Counted from the stretch's first letter, positions 8,794 through 16,013 are shown. The stretch is 64,000 bases of DNA from UBA4636 sp963650915 (GCA_963650915.1 CAVJMJ010000008.1:20270-84269), one strand, 5' to 3'. Notes: a model not told the origin generated them from the sequence alone. Numbers and translations: made by a program.

Positions 8794-8903
8794 TTGACTA
8801 TACGGCTTGTTTTACTTGTCCACGCAGGTTGCTTGTTTGACTATACATGTCGTTTACTTGACTATATGAGTCGTTTTTGCTTGACTTATTGCGACCGTTT
8901 TTA
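8794..8903. repeat. Degenerate 21-23-nt tandem repeats ending in the folT promoter
   Basis: Five consecutive units begin at 8794, 8816, 8837, 8858 and 8881, each opening with TTGAC or TTGTC. Most contain CTATA and a later GTCGTTT. The fifth copy supplies the -35 box of the riboswitch promoter. Confidence 0.65.
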
Positions 8904-8909
8904 TATAAT
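8881..8909 (+). promoter_or_regulatory. Sigma-A promoter of the THF riboswitch-folT transcript
   Basis: TTGACT (8881-8886) and TATAAT (8904-8909) are separated by 17 bp. This puts the transcription start near 8916, about 11 nt before the riboswitch P1 stem. Confidence 0.8.
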
Positions 8910-8926
8910 AAGGGCAATTTATTAAA

Positions 8927-9039
8927 TGCAAAGTAGGAAGTCGCGCGTTAAGTGTTGCAAAACGGGATGTTGTTTGCAAACGAAAAGGCTCCGCAAAATT
9001 TGCGGACAAACCTTGCGGTGCCCTTCCGCGTCCGTTGCA
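8927..9039 (+). ncRNA. Tetrahydrofolate (THF, folT-type) riboswitch aptamer
   Basis: The leader carries the conserved THF aptamer blocks in order: GCGTTAAGTG (8945-8954), GGGATGT (8964-8970), ACGAA, GCGGTG (9015-9020) and a short GC-rich closing segment. Stems fit the family: P1 TGCAA/TTGCA (8927-8931 with 9035-9039), P2 GGAAG/CTTCC (8936-8940 with 9023-9027), and a perfect 7-bp P3 (8955-8961 with 8973-8979). A further hairpin at 8985-9014 closes on AAGG/CCTT and is longer than in the standard sequence. It lies directly upstream of a folate-type ECF transporter gene, as THF riboswitches usually do. Confidence 0.9.
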
Positions 9040-9061
9040 ATATTGGTTTTTAACCGTACGG

Positions 9062-9093
9062 AACGCTTTTGCTTTGGCAAAGCGTTTTATTTT
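9062..9093 (+). terminator. Riboswitch-controlled intrinsic terminator
   Basis: AACGCTTT (9062-9069) pairs with AAAGCGTT (9079-9086), with a two-pair apical extension, followed by TTATTTT. A competing antiterminator can form between GCGTCCGT (9028-9035) and the complementary segment at 9058-9066. That would use the 3' side of P1 and the 5' side of the terminator, so THF binding should favour termination. Confidence 0.75.
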
Positions 9094-9123
9094 GGAATCG
9101 GACCGAACTTTAAGCGAGGTTTT

Positions 9124-9744
9124 ATGAAGTTTTTAGTTTCGGATTTTTTAAGTAATTTATCCGCGTCGAAAAAAATAGCATTTATATCCCTTTTTACGGC
9201 GTTATCGACGATATCGAATATGTATCTCGAGGTCAGAATTTTCGACGTTCAATACTCACTGACTATTGCCTTTTCCTTTTTTAACGGTCTGTTTTTAGGC
9301 TCTATGTTCGGCTTTATTACCTGCTTTTTGGGCGACCTTATAGGGTATCTTATAAATAATTGGGGACAACTTTACATGCCTTGGGTGGGAATTTCTACCG
9401 GCATGTTTGCCTTTATTTCGGGTTCGATTTTTTACTTTAAAAGTAAAAGCGTCGGCAAAATTTTTGTAAAACTTGCAATATTTTCCTTGCTTTCTTTTTT
9501 GATTTGCACCATTTTAATTAACTCTACGGGATTCTATTTTTACAACAGAAAAATCGGGTTTTCGGACGCGGTATTAAGTTACGCCGAAAATTTAACGGGT
9601 AAAAAAGAAGCGGGTTTTTTAACTTATCTCGGGTACAGACTTATATTTAAAGGGCAAATTTTTAACAGTATTTTCAATTACGCTTTGATTTTTTTAATCG
9701 TTCCGTTGTTGAAAAAATTACCGATATCGAGCACGGTTTTTTAA
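9124..9744 (+). CDS. folT: ECF transporter S component, folate-type (FolT)
   Basis: This 206-residue integral membrane protein binds its vitamin outside the cell and works with a shared energizing module (EcfA-EcfA'-EcfT) encoded elsewhere. About six transmembrane segments are visible. The N-terminal KKIAFISLFTALSTISNMYL block and the GSMFGFITCFLGDLIGYLIN loop are characteristic of ECF S components of the FolT/QueT-like group. Folate or a folate derivative is the predicted substrate because the gene is downstream of a THF riboswitch. I start at the ATG at 9124, after GAGG (9116-9119); a longer frame from 8926 only translates the riboswitch. Expression should fall when cellular THF is high. 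Confidence 0.85.
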   Translation: MKFLVSDFLSNLSASKKIAFISLFTALSTISNMYLEVRIFDVQYSLTIAFSFFNGLFLGSMFGFITCFLGDLIGYLINNWGQLYMPWVGISTGMFAFISGSIFYFKSKSVGKIFVKLAIFSLLSFLICTILINSTGFYFYNRKIGFSDAVLSYAENLTGKKEAGFLTYLGYRLIFKGQIFNSIFNYALIFLIVPLLKKLPISSTVF

Positions 9745-9751
9745 AGATAGT

Positions 9752-9817
9752 CCTGCCGAGCGTGTTTTTTTAAGAGAGCCACACTCGGTTTTTTAATATA
9801 ACCGAGTAGGTTTTTTA
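9752..9817 (+). terminator. folT terminator with two alternative hairpins
   Basis: A first hairpin pairs CCGAGCGTG with CACACTCGG and is followed by TTTTTT. A second, perfect 8-bp hairpin pairs ACTCGGTT (9783-9790) with AACCGAGT (9800-9807) and is followed by another T-run. Both use the same middle segment, so they exclude each other. Confidence 0.75.
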
Positions 9818-10045
9818 TTTATGTAAAATACCGAATTCAACGACCTTCAAGTATCGCTTTAACGAAAATCAAACGACGTTTATTAGTCAGTAAAAGCCGT
9901 TTTTTGAGAACAACAAAAATAGTTATATATAAAATAGTTATCGTTTTTTTAACATATAACAAAAATATTTTTTAAAACTCCTATTATATAAAAGCAAACA
10001 AAAAAACAAACATAAAAATAAACCAAAAAATAAACAAAAAACAAA

Positions 10046-10110
10046 AAGTCCGCCTATATGTCCGTTATCGATGATTTTCGGATATATAAGGCGGGCTTAT
10101 TTTTTTGTTT
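10046..10110 (-). terminator. Terminator of the nth-obg-yhbY operon
   Basis: A long hairpin pairs AAGTCCGCC...TCCG with CGGA...GGCGGGCTT over about 50 nt. It has A-rich sequence on the left (a T-run for the minus strand) and a T-run on the right. Confidence 0.75.
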
Positions 10111-10115
10111 TTCAA

Positions 10116-10412
10116 TTAAAACTCGATATGGTTTACACCGGGTTTTTGGCTTCTTCTGTATAAAACTATTTTTCTTCCGATAACGCAAACGACGTCGGAT
10201 AAAGTCGCCGTAGAAAGTTCGTTAGCGAAATCTTGAGCGGTACTGTCGGCGTTATCGAGAACGGAAATTTTAACCAATTCTCTTTTGTCGAGTGCTTTTG
10301 AAACCGTTTCGATAAGGGTGTCCGAAACTCCTCCCTTGCCTATCTGAGTAATAGGTTCGATGCTTTGAGCCATACTTCTTAAATTACTTCTTTGCTTTGA
10401 CGTAAATTCCAT
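10116..10412 (-). CDS. yhbY: YhbY-type CRM-domain ribosome assembly RNA-binding protein
   Basis: This 98-residue protein is a stand-alone CRM (YhbY) domain, which binds pre-50S ribosomal RNA. Family signatures are visible in order: N-terminal TSKQRSNLRSMAQSIEPITQIGKGGVSDTLIETV, LDKRELVKISVL, the helix before LSDVVCVIGRKIVLYRRS, and a short tail. The GKGG loop is the expected RNA-binding GxxG motif. It lies downstream of obg, another large-subunit assembly factor, and the pairing is common in Bacillota. A GAGAGG ribosome binding site precedes the ATG. The 126-bp repeat tract between obg and this gene may affect transcript stability or translational coupling. Confidence 0.9.
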   Translation of the reverse strand: MEFTSKQRSNLRSMAQSIEPITQIGKGGVSDTLIETVSKALDKRELVKISVLDNADSTAQDFANELSTATLSDVVCVIGRKIVLYRRSQKPGVNHIEF

Positions 10413-10438
10413 TTTTAACCTCTCTTCTTTATTACTTC

Positions 10439-10597
10439 GATTAATCTAAATAATCGGATTCGTCTTCGCCGAATTGCCCCGATTAATCCAAATAATCAAA
10501 TTCACCTTCGCCGAATTGCCCCGATTAATCTAAATAATCGGATTCGCCTTTGCCGAATTGCCCCGATTAATCTAAATAATCGAATTCGACTTCGCCG
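10439..10597 (-). repeat. 42-bp tandem repeats derived from the obg 3' end
   Basis: Three full 42-bp copies (10439-10480, 10481-10522, 10523-10564) follow a parent copy inside obg (10565-10597). Because 42 is 14 codons, each copy stays in the obg frame after its stop and reads as GQFG..E.DYLD plus TAA. Translated copies are GQFGEDESDYLD, GQFGEGEFDYLD and GQFGKGESDYLD; obg itself ends GEVEFDYLD. No spacers are present, so this is not a CRISPR array. Confidence 0.95.
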
Positions 10598-11832
10598 ATA
10601 ACAACGGTATCGCCGTCTTTTATTCCGGCGTTTTTAAGTGCTTTGAATACTCCTCTGTCACGCAATGTTTTTTGCATGTACGAAAGCGAATCCATATCGT
10701 CCAACACGACGTTTCTCGTAAGCAAATCGACGAGCGGACCTATTACCACGTATGCGCCGTCCTCGTCGCGTTCGATTTCGAAAGAATTTTCGTCTTTCTT
10801 TTCGTAAACGAATTCTTCGTGTTCTACGGGCTTTACGGGCGGTAAGGTTTGCAAAACATCCCAAACGCCGTCCAAAAGTGCCTCTACACCCTCGCCCGAT
10901 ATTGCCGAAATAGGATAAATTTTATATTTTTTACCGAATTTTTTAGTAAATTTTTTATAATTTTCATCGGCTCCGTCGACGTCGGTTTTGTTAAGAGCGA
11001 CGACTTGGGGAAGTTTAGCGACTTCCTCGTCGTATTTTTTCAATTCGTCGTTAAGTTTAATAAAGTCCTCGATAGGATCTCTGCCTTCCATGCCGGATAT
11101 ATCGACGATGTGAACGAGCATTCTCGTTCTTTCGATATGACGCAAAAACTCGTGACCTAAGCCGGCGCCTTCGCTTGCGCCCTCGATAAGCCCCGGGATA
11201 TCCGCTACGACGAAACTGTCGTCGTAGTGTTTGACTACGCCGAGATTCGGTGACAGCGTCGTAAAATGATAAGCCGCAATTTTGGGTTTTGCACCTGAAA
11301 TTTTGGACAAAAGGGTTGACTTACCGACGCTCGGGAAGCCTAAAAGACCGACGTCTGCTATCGTTTTAAGTTCGAGCGTCAACCTTACAGGTTCGACTAC
11401 TTCGCCTTTTTGGGAAAAATGCGGGGCGTGGCGGGTGGAAGTACAAAATTTAGCATTACCCTTACCGCCTCTTCCGCCATGCAAAACGAGGCGTTTTTCG
11501 CCGTCGTAAAAAACGTCGCACACGATTTTATCGGTAGACCTGTCTTTTACTATCGTGCCGAGGGGAACGTATATATATAGATCTTCACCCTTTTTGCCGT
11601 AGCACTTTTTAGGTCCTCCTTTGGTGCCGTTTTCGGCAAAATACTTTTTCTTGTAATAAAAATCTATCAAACTCGATTTTCTTTTATCGCCGACGAAATA
11701 AACGTCGCCCCCGTCGCCCCCGTCGCCTCCGTCGGGACCACCGTTGGTGACGCCTTTATAACGAATAAAGGAAGTAGCGCCGTCACCGCCGTTACCTGCC
11801 TTGATGATAATATACTCTTTATCGATAAACAT
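10567..11832 (-). CDS. obg: Obg-family GTPase (ObgE/CgtA), 50S assembly
   Basis: This 421-residue essential-type GTPase is involved in 50S subunit maturation and stress response. The glycine-rich Obg fold occupies residues about 1-157 (GNGGDGATSF, GGPDGGDGGDGGDV, GGRGGKGN). The G domain follows with G1 GFPSVGKSTLL, switch/G3 DIPGLIEGASEGAGLG, G4 NKTD and G5 SAISGEG. The C-terminal OCT domain (about 335-421) holds IGPLVDLLTRNVVLDD. Length matches Gram-positive Obg with OCT. It starts at ATG 11832, three bases after the nth stop and without an obvious Shine-Dalgarno, so translational coupling is likely. The end of the gene is the source of the downstream 42-bp repeats. Confidence 0.95.
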   Translation of the reverse strand: MFIDKEYIIIKAGNGGDGATSFIRYKGVTNGGPDGGDGGDGGDVYFVGDKRKSSLIDFYYKKKYFAENGTKGGPKKCYGKKGEDLYIYVPLGTIVKDRSTDKIVCDVFYDGEKRLVLHGGRGGKGNAKFCTSTRHAPHFSQKGEVVEPVRLTLELKTIADVGLLGFPSVGKSTLLSKISGAKPKIAAYHFTTLSPNLGVVKHYDDSFVVADIPGLIEGASEGAGLGHEFLRHIERTRMLVHIVDISGMEGRDPIEDFIKLNDELKKYDEEVAKLPQVVALNKTDVDGADENYKKFTKKFGKKYKIYPISAISGEGVEALLDGVWDVLQTLPPVKPVEHEEFVYEKKDENSFEIERDEDGAYVVIGPLVDLLTRNVVLDDMDSLSYMQKTLRDRGVFKALKNAGIKDGDTVVIGEVEFDYLD

Positions 11833-11835
11833 ATT

Positions 11836-12477
11836 TTAACACTTTTTACCGCTATTTTGATAAAATTCGCAGTAATCCTTTAAATTACAATTTATACAAT
11901 CGGGCTTTCTCGAATGGCAAACTTCTCGCCCGTGATTTATTAAAAAATGATGGGCGTGACGCCACATATCTCGGTCTATAAGCCCGTTTAAGTCGGTTTC
12001 CGTACCCAAAGGATCTTTAGCGTGCGAAAGCCCGAGCCTATGCGATACTCGAAATACGTGGGTATCGACGGCTATTGCCTGTCCGTTAAAGGCAACCGAA
12101 AATACGACGTTTGCCGTCTTTTGCCCGACGCCCGCAAGAGTTTTCAATTCCTCCTGCGTTTCGGGAACTTTGCCGTTAAACTTTTCGATAATATCACGGC
12201 TTGCTTGAAGAATATGACTGGCTTTTGCATGATAAAAACCGCAACTGTGAATGTACCTTTCAAGTTCTTCTTGAGAAAGCGTAATCATCTTTTCGGGCGT
12301 GTCGTAATTTTTGAAAAGTTCTTTGGTAACGATATTGACGCGCTTGTCCGTACATTGAGCGGATAAAATTACCGCAACCAAAAGTTCGTACGGCGAATTA
12401 AAATCAAGTGCGGTCTCCGCATCGGGATAGGTATTTGATAAAATTTCTATAATTTTATTTGCCTTAGCCTTGTCCAT
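11836..12477 (-). CDS. nth: Endonuclease III (DNA glycosylase/AP lyase)
   Basis: This 213-residue base-excision repair enzyme removes oxidised pyrimidines and cleaves abasic sites. The helix-hairpin-helix LAGVGQKTANVV carries catalytic Lys120, and VDTHVFRVSHRLGL carries Asp138. The C-terminal [4Fe-4S] ligands are Cys187, Cys194, Cys197 and Cys203, spaced C-x6-C-x2-C-x5-C as in the well-studied Escherichia coli enzyme, with the same residue numbers. A GGTGA ribosome binding site precedes the ATG. It appears to head an operon with obg and yhbY, an uncommon but tight arrangement (3-bp gap to obg). Confidence 0.95.
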   Translation of the reverse strand: MDKAKANKIIEILSNTYPDAETALDFNSPYELLVAVILSAQCTDKRVNIVTKELFKNYDTPEKMITLSQEELERYIHSCGFYHAKASHILQASRDIIEKFNGKVPETQEELKTLAGVGQKTANVVFSVAFNGQAIAVDTHVFRVSHRLGLSHAKDPLGTETDLNGLIDRDMWRHAHHFLINHGREVCHSRKPDCINCNLKDYCEFYQNSGKKC

Positions 12478-12564
12478 ACAATCACCGATACTTATTTTAT
12501 CACATCTCGGTTATTATTTCAATTATTTTTGCTCGGTTTTTTACCGCTTAAAGGGATATACCGC

Positions 12565-12825
12565 TTAATATATGCGAAATGTAGTAATTCTTCCCTCTTG
12601 TTTTTTTACTTTATATATTGCATAGAAGGAGCCGTAGTAACCGCTTTTTATAAGTTTCAGCGAAAGATTAAGGTATCTTTCTTCAAATTTGGCAGAAAGT
12701 CCGCAACCGATTCTCGCTTCCTTAGGGGTTGCGACGGTTTCAATCCTTCCGTTACTTCGTTTAAAGTCGTTTATAAAAGAAAACAGATCGGCTTTGGATC
12801 TGAAAACGGCAATGCAAGTCGTCAT
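12565..12825 (-). CDS. DUF3343 small protein, putative sulfur/selenium carrier
   Basis: This 86-residue protein matches the DUF3343 pattern: an N-terminal strand CIAVFRSKADLFSFINDF, then TPKEARIGCGLSAKF with the conserved cysteine of the CG(L) motif near residue 41, and a C-terminal FYAIYKV strand. DUF3343 proteins are short, often encoded beside class V aminotransferases or selenium genes, and are suspected to accept or carry persulfide sulfur. Here it is divergent to a cysteine desulfurase-like gene across a 52-bp gap, supporting a functional pair. It has a GAGG ribosome binding site. The carrier role is inference from family context. Confidence 0.75.
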   Translation of the reverse strand: MTTCIAVFRSKADLFSFINDFKRSNGRIETVATPKEARIGCGLSAKFEERYLNLSLKLIKSGYYGSFYAIYKVKKQEGRITTFRIY

Positions 12826-12865
12826 ATAGTTTCCTCTGTAAGTTATTATTCTCGAATGCTTTTAA

Positions 12866-12871
12866 TATAAT
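12866..12871 (+). promoter_or_regulatory. -10 box abutting the desulfurase start codon
   Basis: A perfect TATAAT ends 6 nt before the ATG at 12878. No Shine-Dalgarno lies between, so the transcript may begin at or next to the start codon. A good -35 box is not evident. Confidence 0.5.
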
Positions 12872-12877
12872 TTTATT

Positions 12878-14014
12878 ATGATATATTTCGATAACGCTGC
12901 AACGTCGGGTAAACGCCCTGACGTAGTGAACGAAAAACTTATAGCCCTTTTAAAAAATACCGCGGTAAACGTCGGCAGGAGCATATCGAGGGACGCTTTT
13001 TTTGCCGAAGAACTTATATTCAATTGCCGAAGTTTTTTATCAAAAAAGGTCAATAACGGGCATATAGGCAGACTTATTTTTACTTCAAACTGTACGCAGG
13101 CATTAAACCAAATGATTTTCGGCGTCCCCTTAAACGGTACAGAAGTCGTCACGAGCGTTACCGAACACAATAGTGTTTTAAGACCGCTTTACGCCTTAAA
13201 AGAAAAATACGGTTTGACTTTGCGCTTTGCTTATCCCGACGAAAGCGGTAAAATCAATGCGAAAAACCTTCTTAATTTAGTAAACGAAAAAACTGCTTTC
13301 GTTATATTAAACGCCGTATCAAACGTTACGGGGATTAAAAACGATTTCGAAGAAATCGGCTATAATCTAAACGGCTTGGTTCCTTATTTCGTCGATTGCG
13401 CTCAGTACGGCGGACACGGCGATATCGACATGAAAAAAACAAAAATCTCAGCACTCGCTTTTGCGGGGCATAAAGGTCTATATTCGATCCAAGGAGTCGG
13501 AGTTTTAGCCATGAACGATAATTTAGACCTTAATCCCGTACTTTTCGGCGGAAGCGGGAGCGAAACTTTTTCAAAAGTTCCGTCGTGCTATCCCGAAAAG
13601 TTGGAAGCGGGAACGCAAAATTACCCTGCGATAGTTTCTTTATACTATGGTTCCAAATACGCTTATGACAATCTTCAATATAACAAAAACAGACTAAAAA
13701 GCCTCGTTAATCGGCTTATAGGCGGACTTTTGACTTATGATTTCATTAACGTTATGTCGCCTCGGAACGATTTCGGTATAGTTTCGTTTGATGCACTAAA
13801 CTTATCGTCGCTTAAACTATCCGAAGTTTTGGGTAAAAACTTCGATATTTCGGTAAGGGGCGGTTTTCATTGCGCGCCACTATTACATAAATATCTGAAA
13901 ACCGACGAAAACGGACTATTGAGAGTTTCCCTCTCCCCGTTTAACACCGAAAACGAGATTGACGAATTTTTATCGATTTTACCGAAAGCCGTATCACTTT
14001 GCTTTGAGTCTTGA
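12878..14014 (+). CDS. Class V aminotransferase, cysteine desulfurase-like
   Basis: This 378-residue PLP enzyme probably removes sulfur from cysteine and holds it as a persulfide. MIYFDNAATS opens the fold. The PLP-binding lysine is Lys199 in FAGHKGLYSIQGVG, VTEHNSV provides the cofactor-stacking histidine, and VDCAQ is the usual D-x-A-Q segment. A candidate catalytic cysteine, Cys332, lies in RGGFHCAPLLHKYL. This is the compact SufS/Csd-like type often annotated as 'aminotransferase class V' beside DUF3343 in Clostridia. Selenocysteine lyase activity is an alternative. The last 21 bp overlap the convergent gene at 13994. No ribosome binding site is visible, and a -10 box abuts the ATG. Confidence 0.8.
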   Translation: MIYFDNAATSGKRPDVVNEKLIALLKNTAVNVGRSISRDAFFAEELIFNCRSFLSKKVNNGHIGRLIFTSNCTQALNQMIFGVPLNGTEVVTSVTEHNSVLRPLYALKEKYGLTLRFAYPDESGKINAKNLLNLVNEKTAFVILNAVSNVTGIKNDFEEIGYNLNGLVPYFVDCAQYGGHGDIDMKKTKISALAFAGHKGLYSIQGVGVLAMNDNLDLNPVLFGGSGSETFSKVPSCYPEKLEAGTQNYPAIVSLYYGSKYAYDNLQYNKNRLKSLVNRLIGGLLTYDFINVMSPRNDFGIVSFDALNLSSLKLSEVLGKNFDISVRGGFHCAPLLHKYLKTDENGLLRVSLSPFNTENEIDEFLSILPKAVSLCFES

Positions 14015-14272
14015 AATTATTTTATCGAGTTCTTTTTGTTGAGATAAATCGAGCATCGGCGAAAGCGTCATTGCAAAATTATCTAAATCGCTATCCGACA
14101 GTTTACCTTCACGACGATTTTTTTCGGCAACTTTGATGATTTCGGATATGAGTTCGGCTTGACTTTTGCCTTCGTAACCGCTTATAAAGTTTTTTAATAA
14201 ACTCTCGGCGTTATCGTTTGATTTTACATCGTTGTTTTGCTTTTTACTTTCCTTGTACTCTGAAAATTTCAT
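13994..14272 (-). CDS. Small hypothetical protein, helical
   Basis: I do not recognise this 92-residue hydrophilic protein. It is lysine- and aspartate-rich at the start, with a predicted helical core (AESLLKNFISGYEGKSQAELISEIIKVAEKNR) and a C-terminal helix LSPMLDLSQQKELDKIISRLKAK. There is no signal peptide or membrane segment. A GGGG ribosome binding site lies 9 nt before the ATG, which supports it as a real gene. Its end overlaps the desulfurase gene by 21 bp, and it diverges from another small unknown gene at 14326. The pair may be co-regulated from the short shared gap. Confidence 0.55.
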   Translation of the reverse strand: MKFSEYKESKKQNNDVKSNDNAESLLKNFISGYEGKSQAELISEIIKVAEKNRREGKLSDSDLDNFAMTLSPMLDLSQQKELDKIISRLKAK

Positions 14273-14325
14273 TTTAAGTTTCCCCGTAAATATTTTATGA
14301 CGATAAAAACATATAATGTTAATGA

Positions 14326-14760
14326 GTGTTTGTCAAAATGGATTTAAGTAAAATTCTTTCAATAATTAAGGAAACTTTCGCAAGCGGTGCTTTTGACTTT
14401 TTATGCGAAGCGACGGAGCAAACGGTTGCTCCCGTTGCCTTACTTATAAACGTACCGCCTAAAACGTTGGTAAATATATGTAACCTTTTGCCTCCGCTTA
14501 TGAAAGGAGAATTATCGCTTAAAGATGCATTACCTAAATTATTGCCGATAGTCATCGCCTTTTTGCTATCGAAAAACGCAAATAAAAGCCTTTCTTCTAA
14601 TTGCGAAAGCGAGTTAAACAAATCCGAAAACATCGAAAAACCGACCTATAGCGACACTTTTTGTCAAAAAGAATCCGCAAACGAAGAGATTTCTTCGTTC
14701 GCGGACGGCGATATTTATTATTCTATAAATTCTTATTTGAGAAGCGAAAGTGCATCGTAA
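14326..14760 (+). CDS. Hypothetical protein with amphipathic/hydrophobic N-terminal half
   Basis: This is an unrecognised 144-residue protein (140 if the ATG at 14338 is used instead of the GTG at 14326). The first 85 residues hold hydrophobic helices (VAPVALLINVPPKTLVNICNL and ALPKLLPIVIAFLLS). The rest is Ser/Glu/Asn-rich and ends DIYYSINSYLRSESAS. It may associate with the membrane. A perfect TATAAT lies at 14312-14317 and no Shine-Dalgarno follows, so the mRNA may be leaderless or nearly so. The final 28 bp overlap the convergent S41 protease gene. No function can be assigned. Confidence 0.5.
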   Translation: MFVKMDLSKILSIIKETFASGAFDFLCEATEQTVAPVALLINVPPKTLVNICNLLPPLMKGELSLKDALPKLLPIVIAFLLSKNANKSLSSNCESELNKSENIEKPTYSDTFCQKESANEEISSFADGDIYYSINSYLRSESAS

Positions 14761-16013
14761 AAGGCGTTAGACGAACCTATTATTCTATCGTCGAGCGTTG
14801 GCGTAAGCCCGACGCCGTGAATTGAAATATCTGTTTTAGGCCAGTAAATTTTAGCGGTCGTTAGTTTTATAGCCTCGCCGGTAAGCCTCGTGTAAGTCGA
14901 TTGCATTATGCCTTTTCCGTAAGTTTTATAAACTGCCTCACCGTTTAAATATGATTTTTCGACAATAACGTTTACGATTTTATTTTTATCGTAATCGAGA
15001 ACGGCACCCATCAGTGCTTCCGAAGCGGAAGCACTGTTTTCGTTTGCCAAAATAATGATTTTTTCAAAATTATAATCGGAATAATCAACTGCTTCGCTAT
15101 AAAAACTGCTTCTATTTCCGTCTTTGTATATTGCGTAAGAAACAAGTTGTTTACTGCCGTTCTCGGCGTCTATAAGGTGAGCGGATACAGATTCCAAAAT
15201 ATCCATATATCCTCCGCCGTTGTTTCTTAAATCGAGTATAAGCACGGTTTTTCCGTTCTCTTTAAAGGTTTCCAAAGCCTTTTTAAATTGTCCTGCCGAG
15301 CCTTCTATACCGCTACCGAGCCCCGAAAAACCGCTATACCTGATTACACCGACGTTGTTTTTACCTTCTAAAGGATAATCTACGTTATCGCCTAATCTCT
15401 CATAAGTAATCGAACCCGAGTTTCCGGTAAAGCCGTATTCTCCGCTTTGGTCGTAAAAAGTGACGAAAGTTTCTGTGTATTCTTCTTTTTTAACCGTGTA
15501 ACTATATCGAACTCCGTCGTAGTCGATTATAAGCGAAAACTCCGTGTCGTCGGGTATAGCCGAAAAAGCGTCATCCCGCTCGGTCGAATCCGAAATATTC
15601 GTTCTACTGCCGTTGTATTCCACCCCGACAAGCACTCCGCCCGCCTTTATGCCCGCAAATTGTGCGGGGGAATTATTTACCGTGCGAATTATTTTGTTTG
15701 TACCGCTATAAAATGCGATACCCACGCCCGAACGTTTGCCGAGCGACGTTTTCTTTATGACGTCGTATTCCTCCTTTGTATAATACTCGGAATACTTGTC
15801 TAAAAGCGCGTTTTCAATAACCCCGACGAGATCGTCCGTTTCCTCGTAATAGTACTTTTTGTACATCGTGATGATGTAATTCACAGTTTCGATATCCTTA
15901 TCGAAAGTGTTTTTACCGACCAAATATCCGCCGAGAAAAATTACGGCAGACGTCATAACTGCGGCTATTACTATCAATGTATTTTTAAGTTTTTTGTTCA
16001 TTTTTGTTTTCAT
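14733..16013 (-). CDS. S41-family C-terminal processing peptidase (CtpA-like)
   Basis: This is a membrane-anchored serine protease of 426 residues, facing outward. One N-terminal transmembrane segment (about residues 12-33) is followed by a short helical region and a PDZ domain (about 85-175) with GVGIAFYSG and SPAQFAGIKAGGVLVGV. The S41 catalytic core follows, with DLRNNGGGYMD, the Ser-containing NSASASEAL (327-334) and the lysine in TYGKGIMQS (Lys367). These give the Ser-Lys dyad of the family. The enzyme trims C-termini of envelope or signalling proteins; related proteins act in spore-coat signalling. It is transcribed alone, and its 3' end overlaps a small convergent gene. Confidence 0.9.
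   Translation of the reverse strand: MKTKMNKKLKNTLIVIAAVMTSAVIFLGGYLVGKNTFDKDIETVNYIITMYKKYYYEETDDLVGVIENALLDKYSEYYTKEEYDVIKKTSLGKRSGVGIAFYSGTNKIIRTVNNSPAQFAGIKAGGVLVGVEYNGSRTNISDSTERDDAFSAIPDDTEFSLIIDYDGVRYSYTVKKEEYTETFVTFYDQSGEYGFTGNSGSITYERLGDNVDYPLEGKNNVGVIRYSGFSGLGSGIEGSAGQFKKALETFKENGKTVLILDLRNNGGGYMDILESVSAHLIDAENGSKQLVSYAIYKDGNRSSFYSEAVDYSDYNFEKIIILANENSASASEALMGAVLDYDKNKIVNVIVEKSYLNGEAVYKTYGKGIMQSTYTRLTGEAIKLTTAKIYWPKTDISIHGVGLTPTLDDRIIGSSNAFYDALSLLK

Larger units (their letters stand above)
9745..10115. other. AT-rich gap between folT and yhbY
   Basis: This 371-bp gap between convergent genes holds the folT terminator hairpins near its left end and the yhbY terminator at its right end. 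Between them is A-rich low-complexity sequence (about 9985-10045) built from short AAACAAA-like runs. No coding sequence was recognised. Confidence 0.7.

Noticed and set aside
8926..9123. N-terminal extension of the folT protein
   Set aside because: The extended frame only translates the riboswitch and terminator; a clear GAGG site precedes the ATG at 9124.
10439..10564. CRISPR-like array after obg
   Set aside because: The 42-bp units are contiguous with no spacers and derive from the obg coding end; they read in frame.
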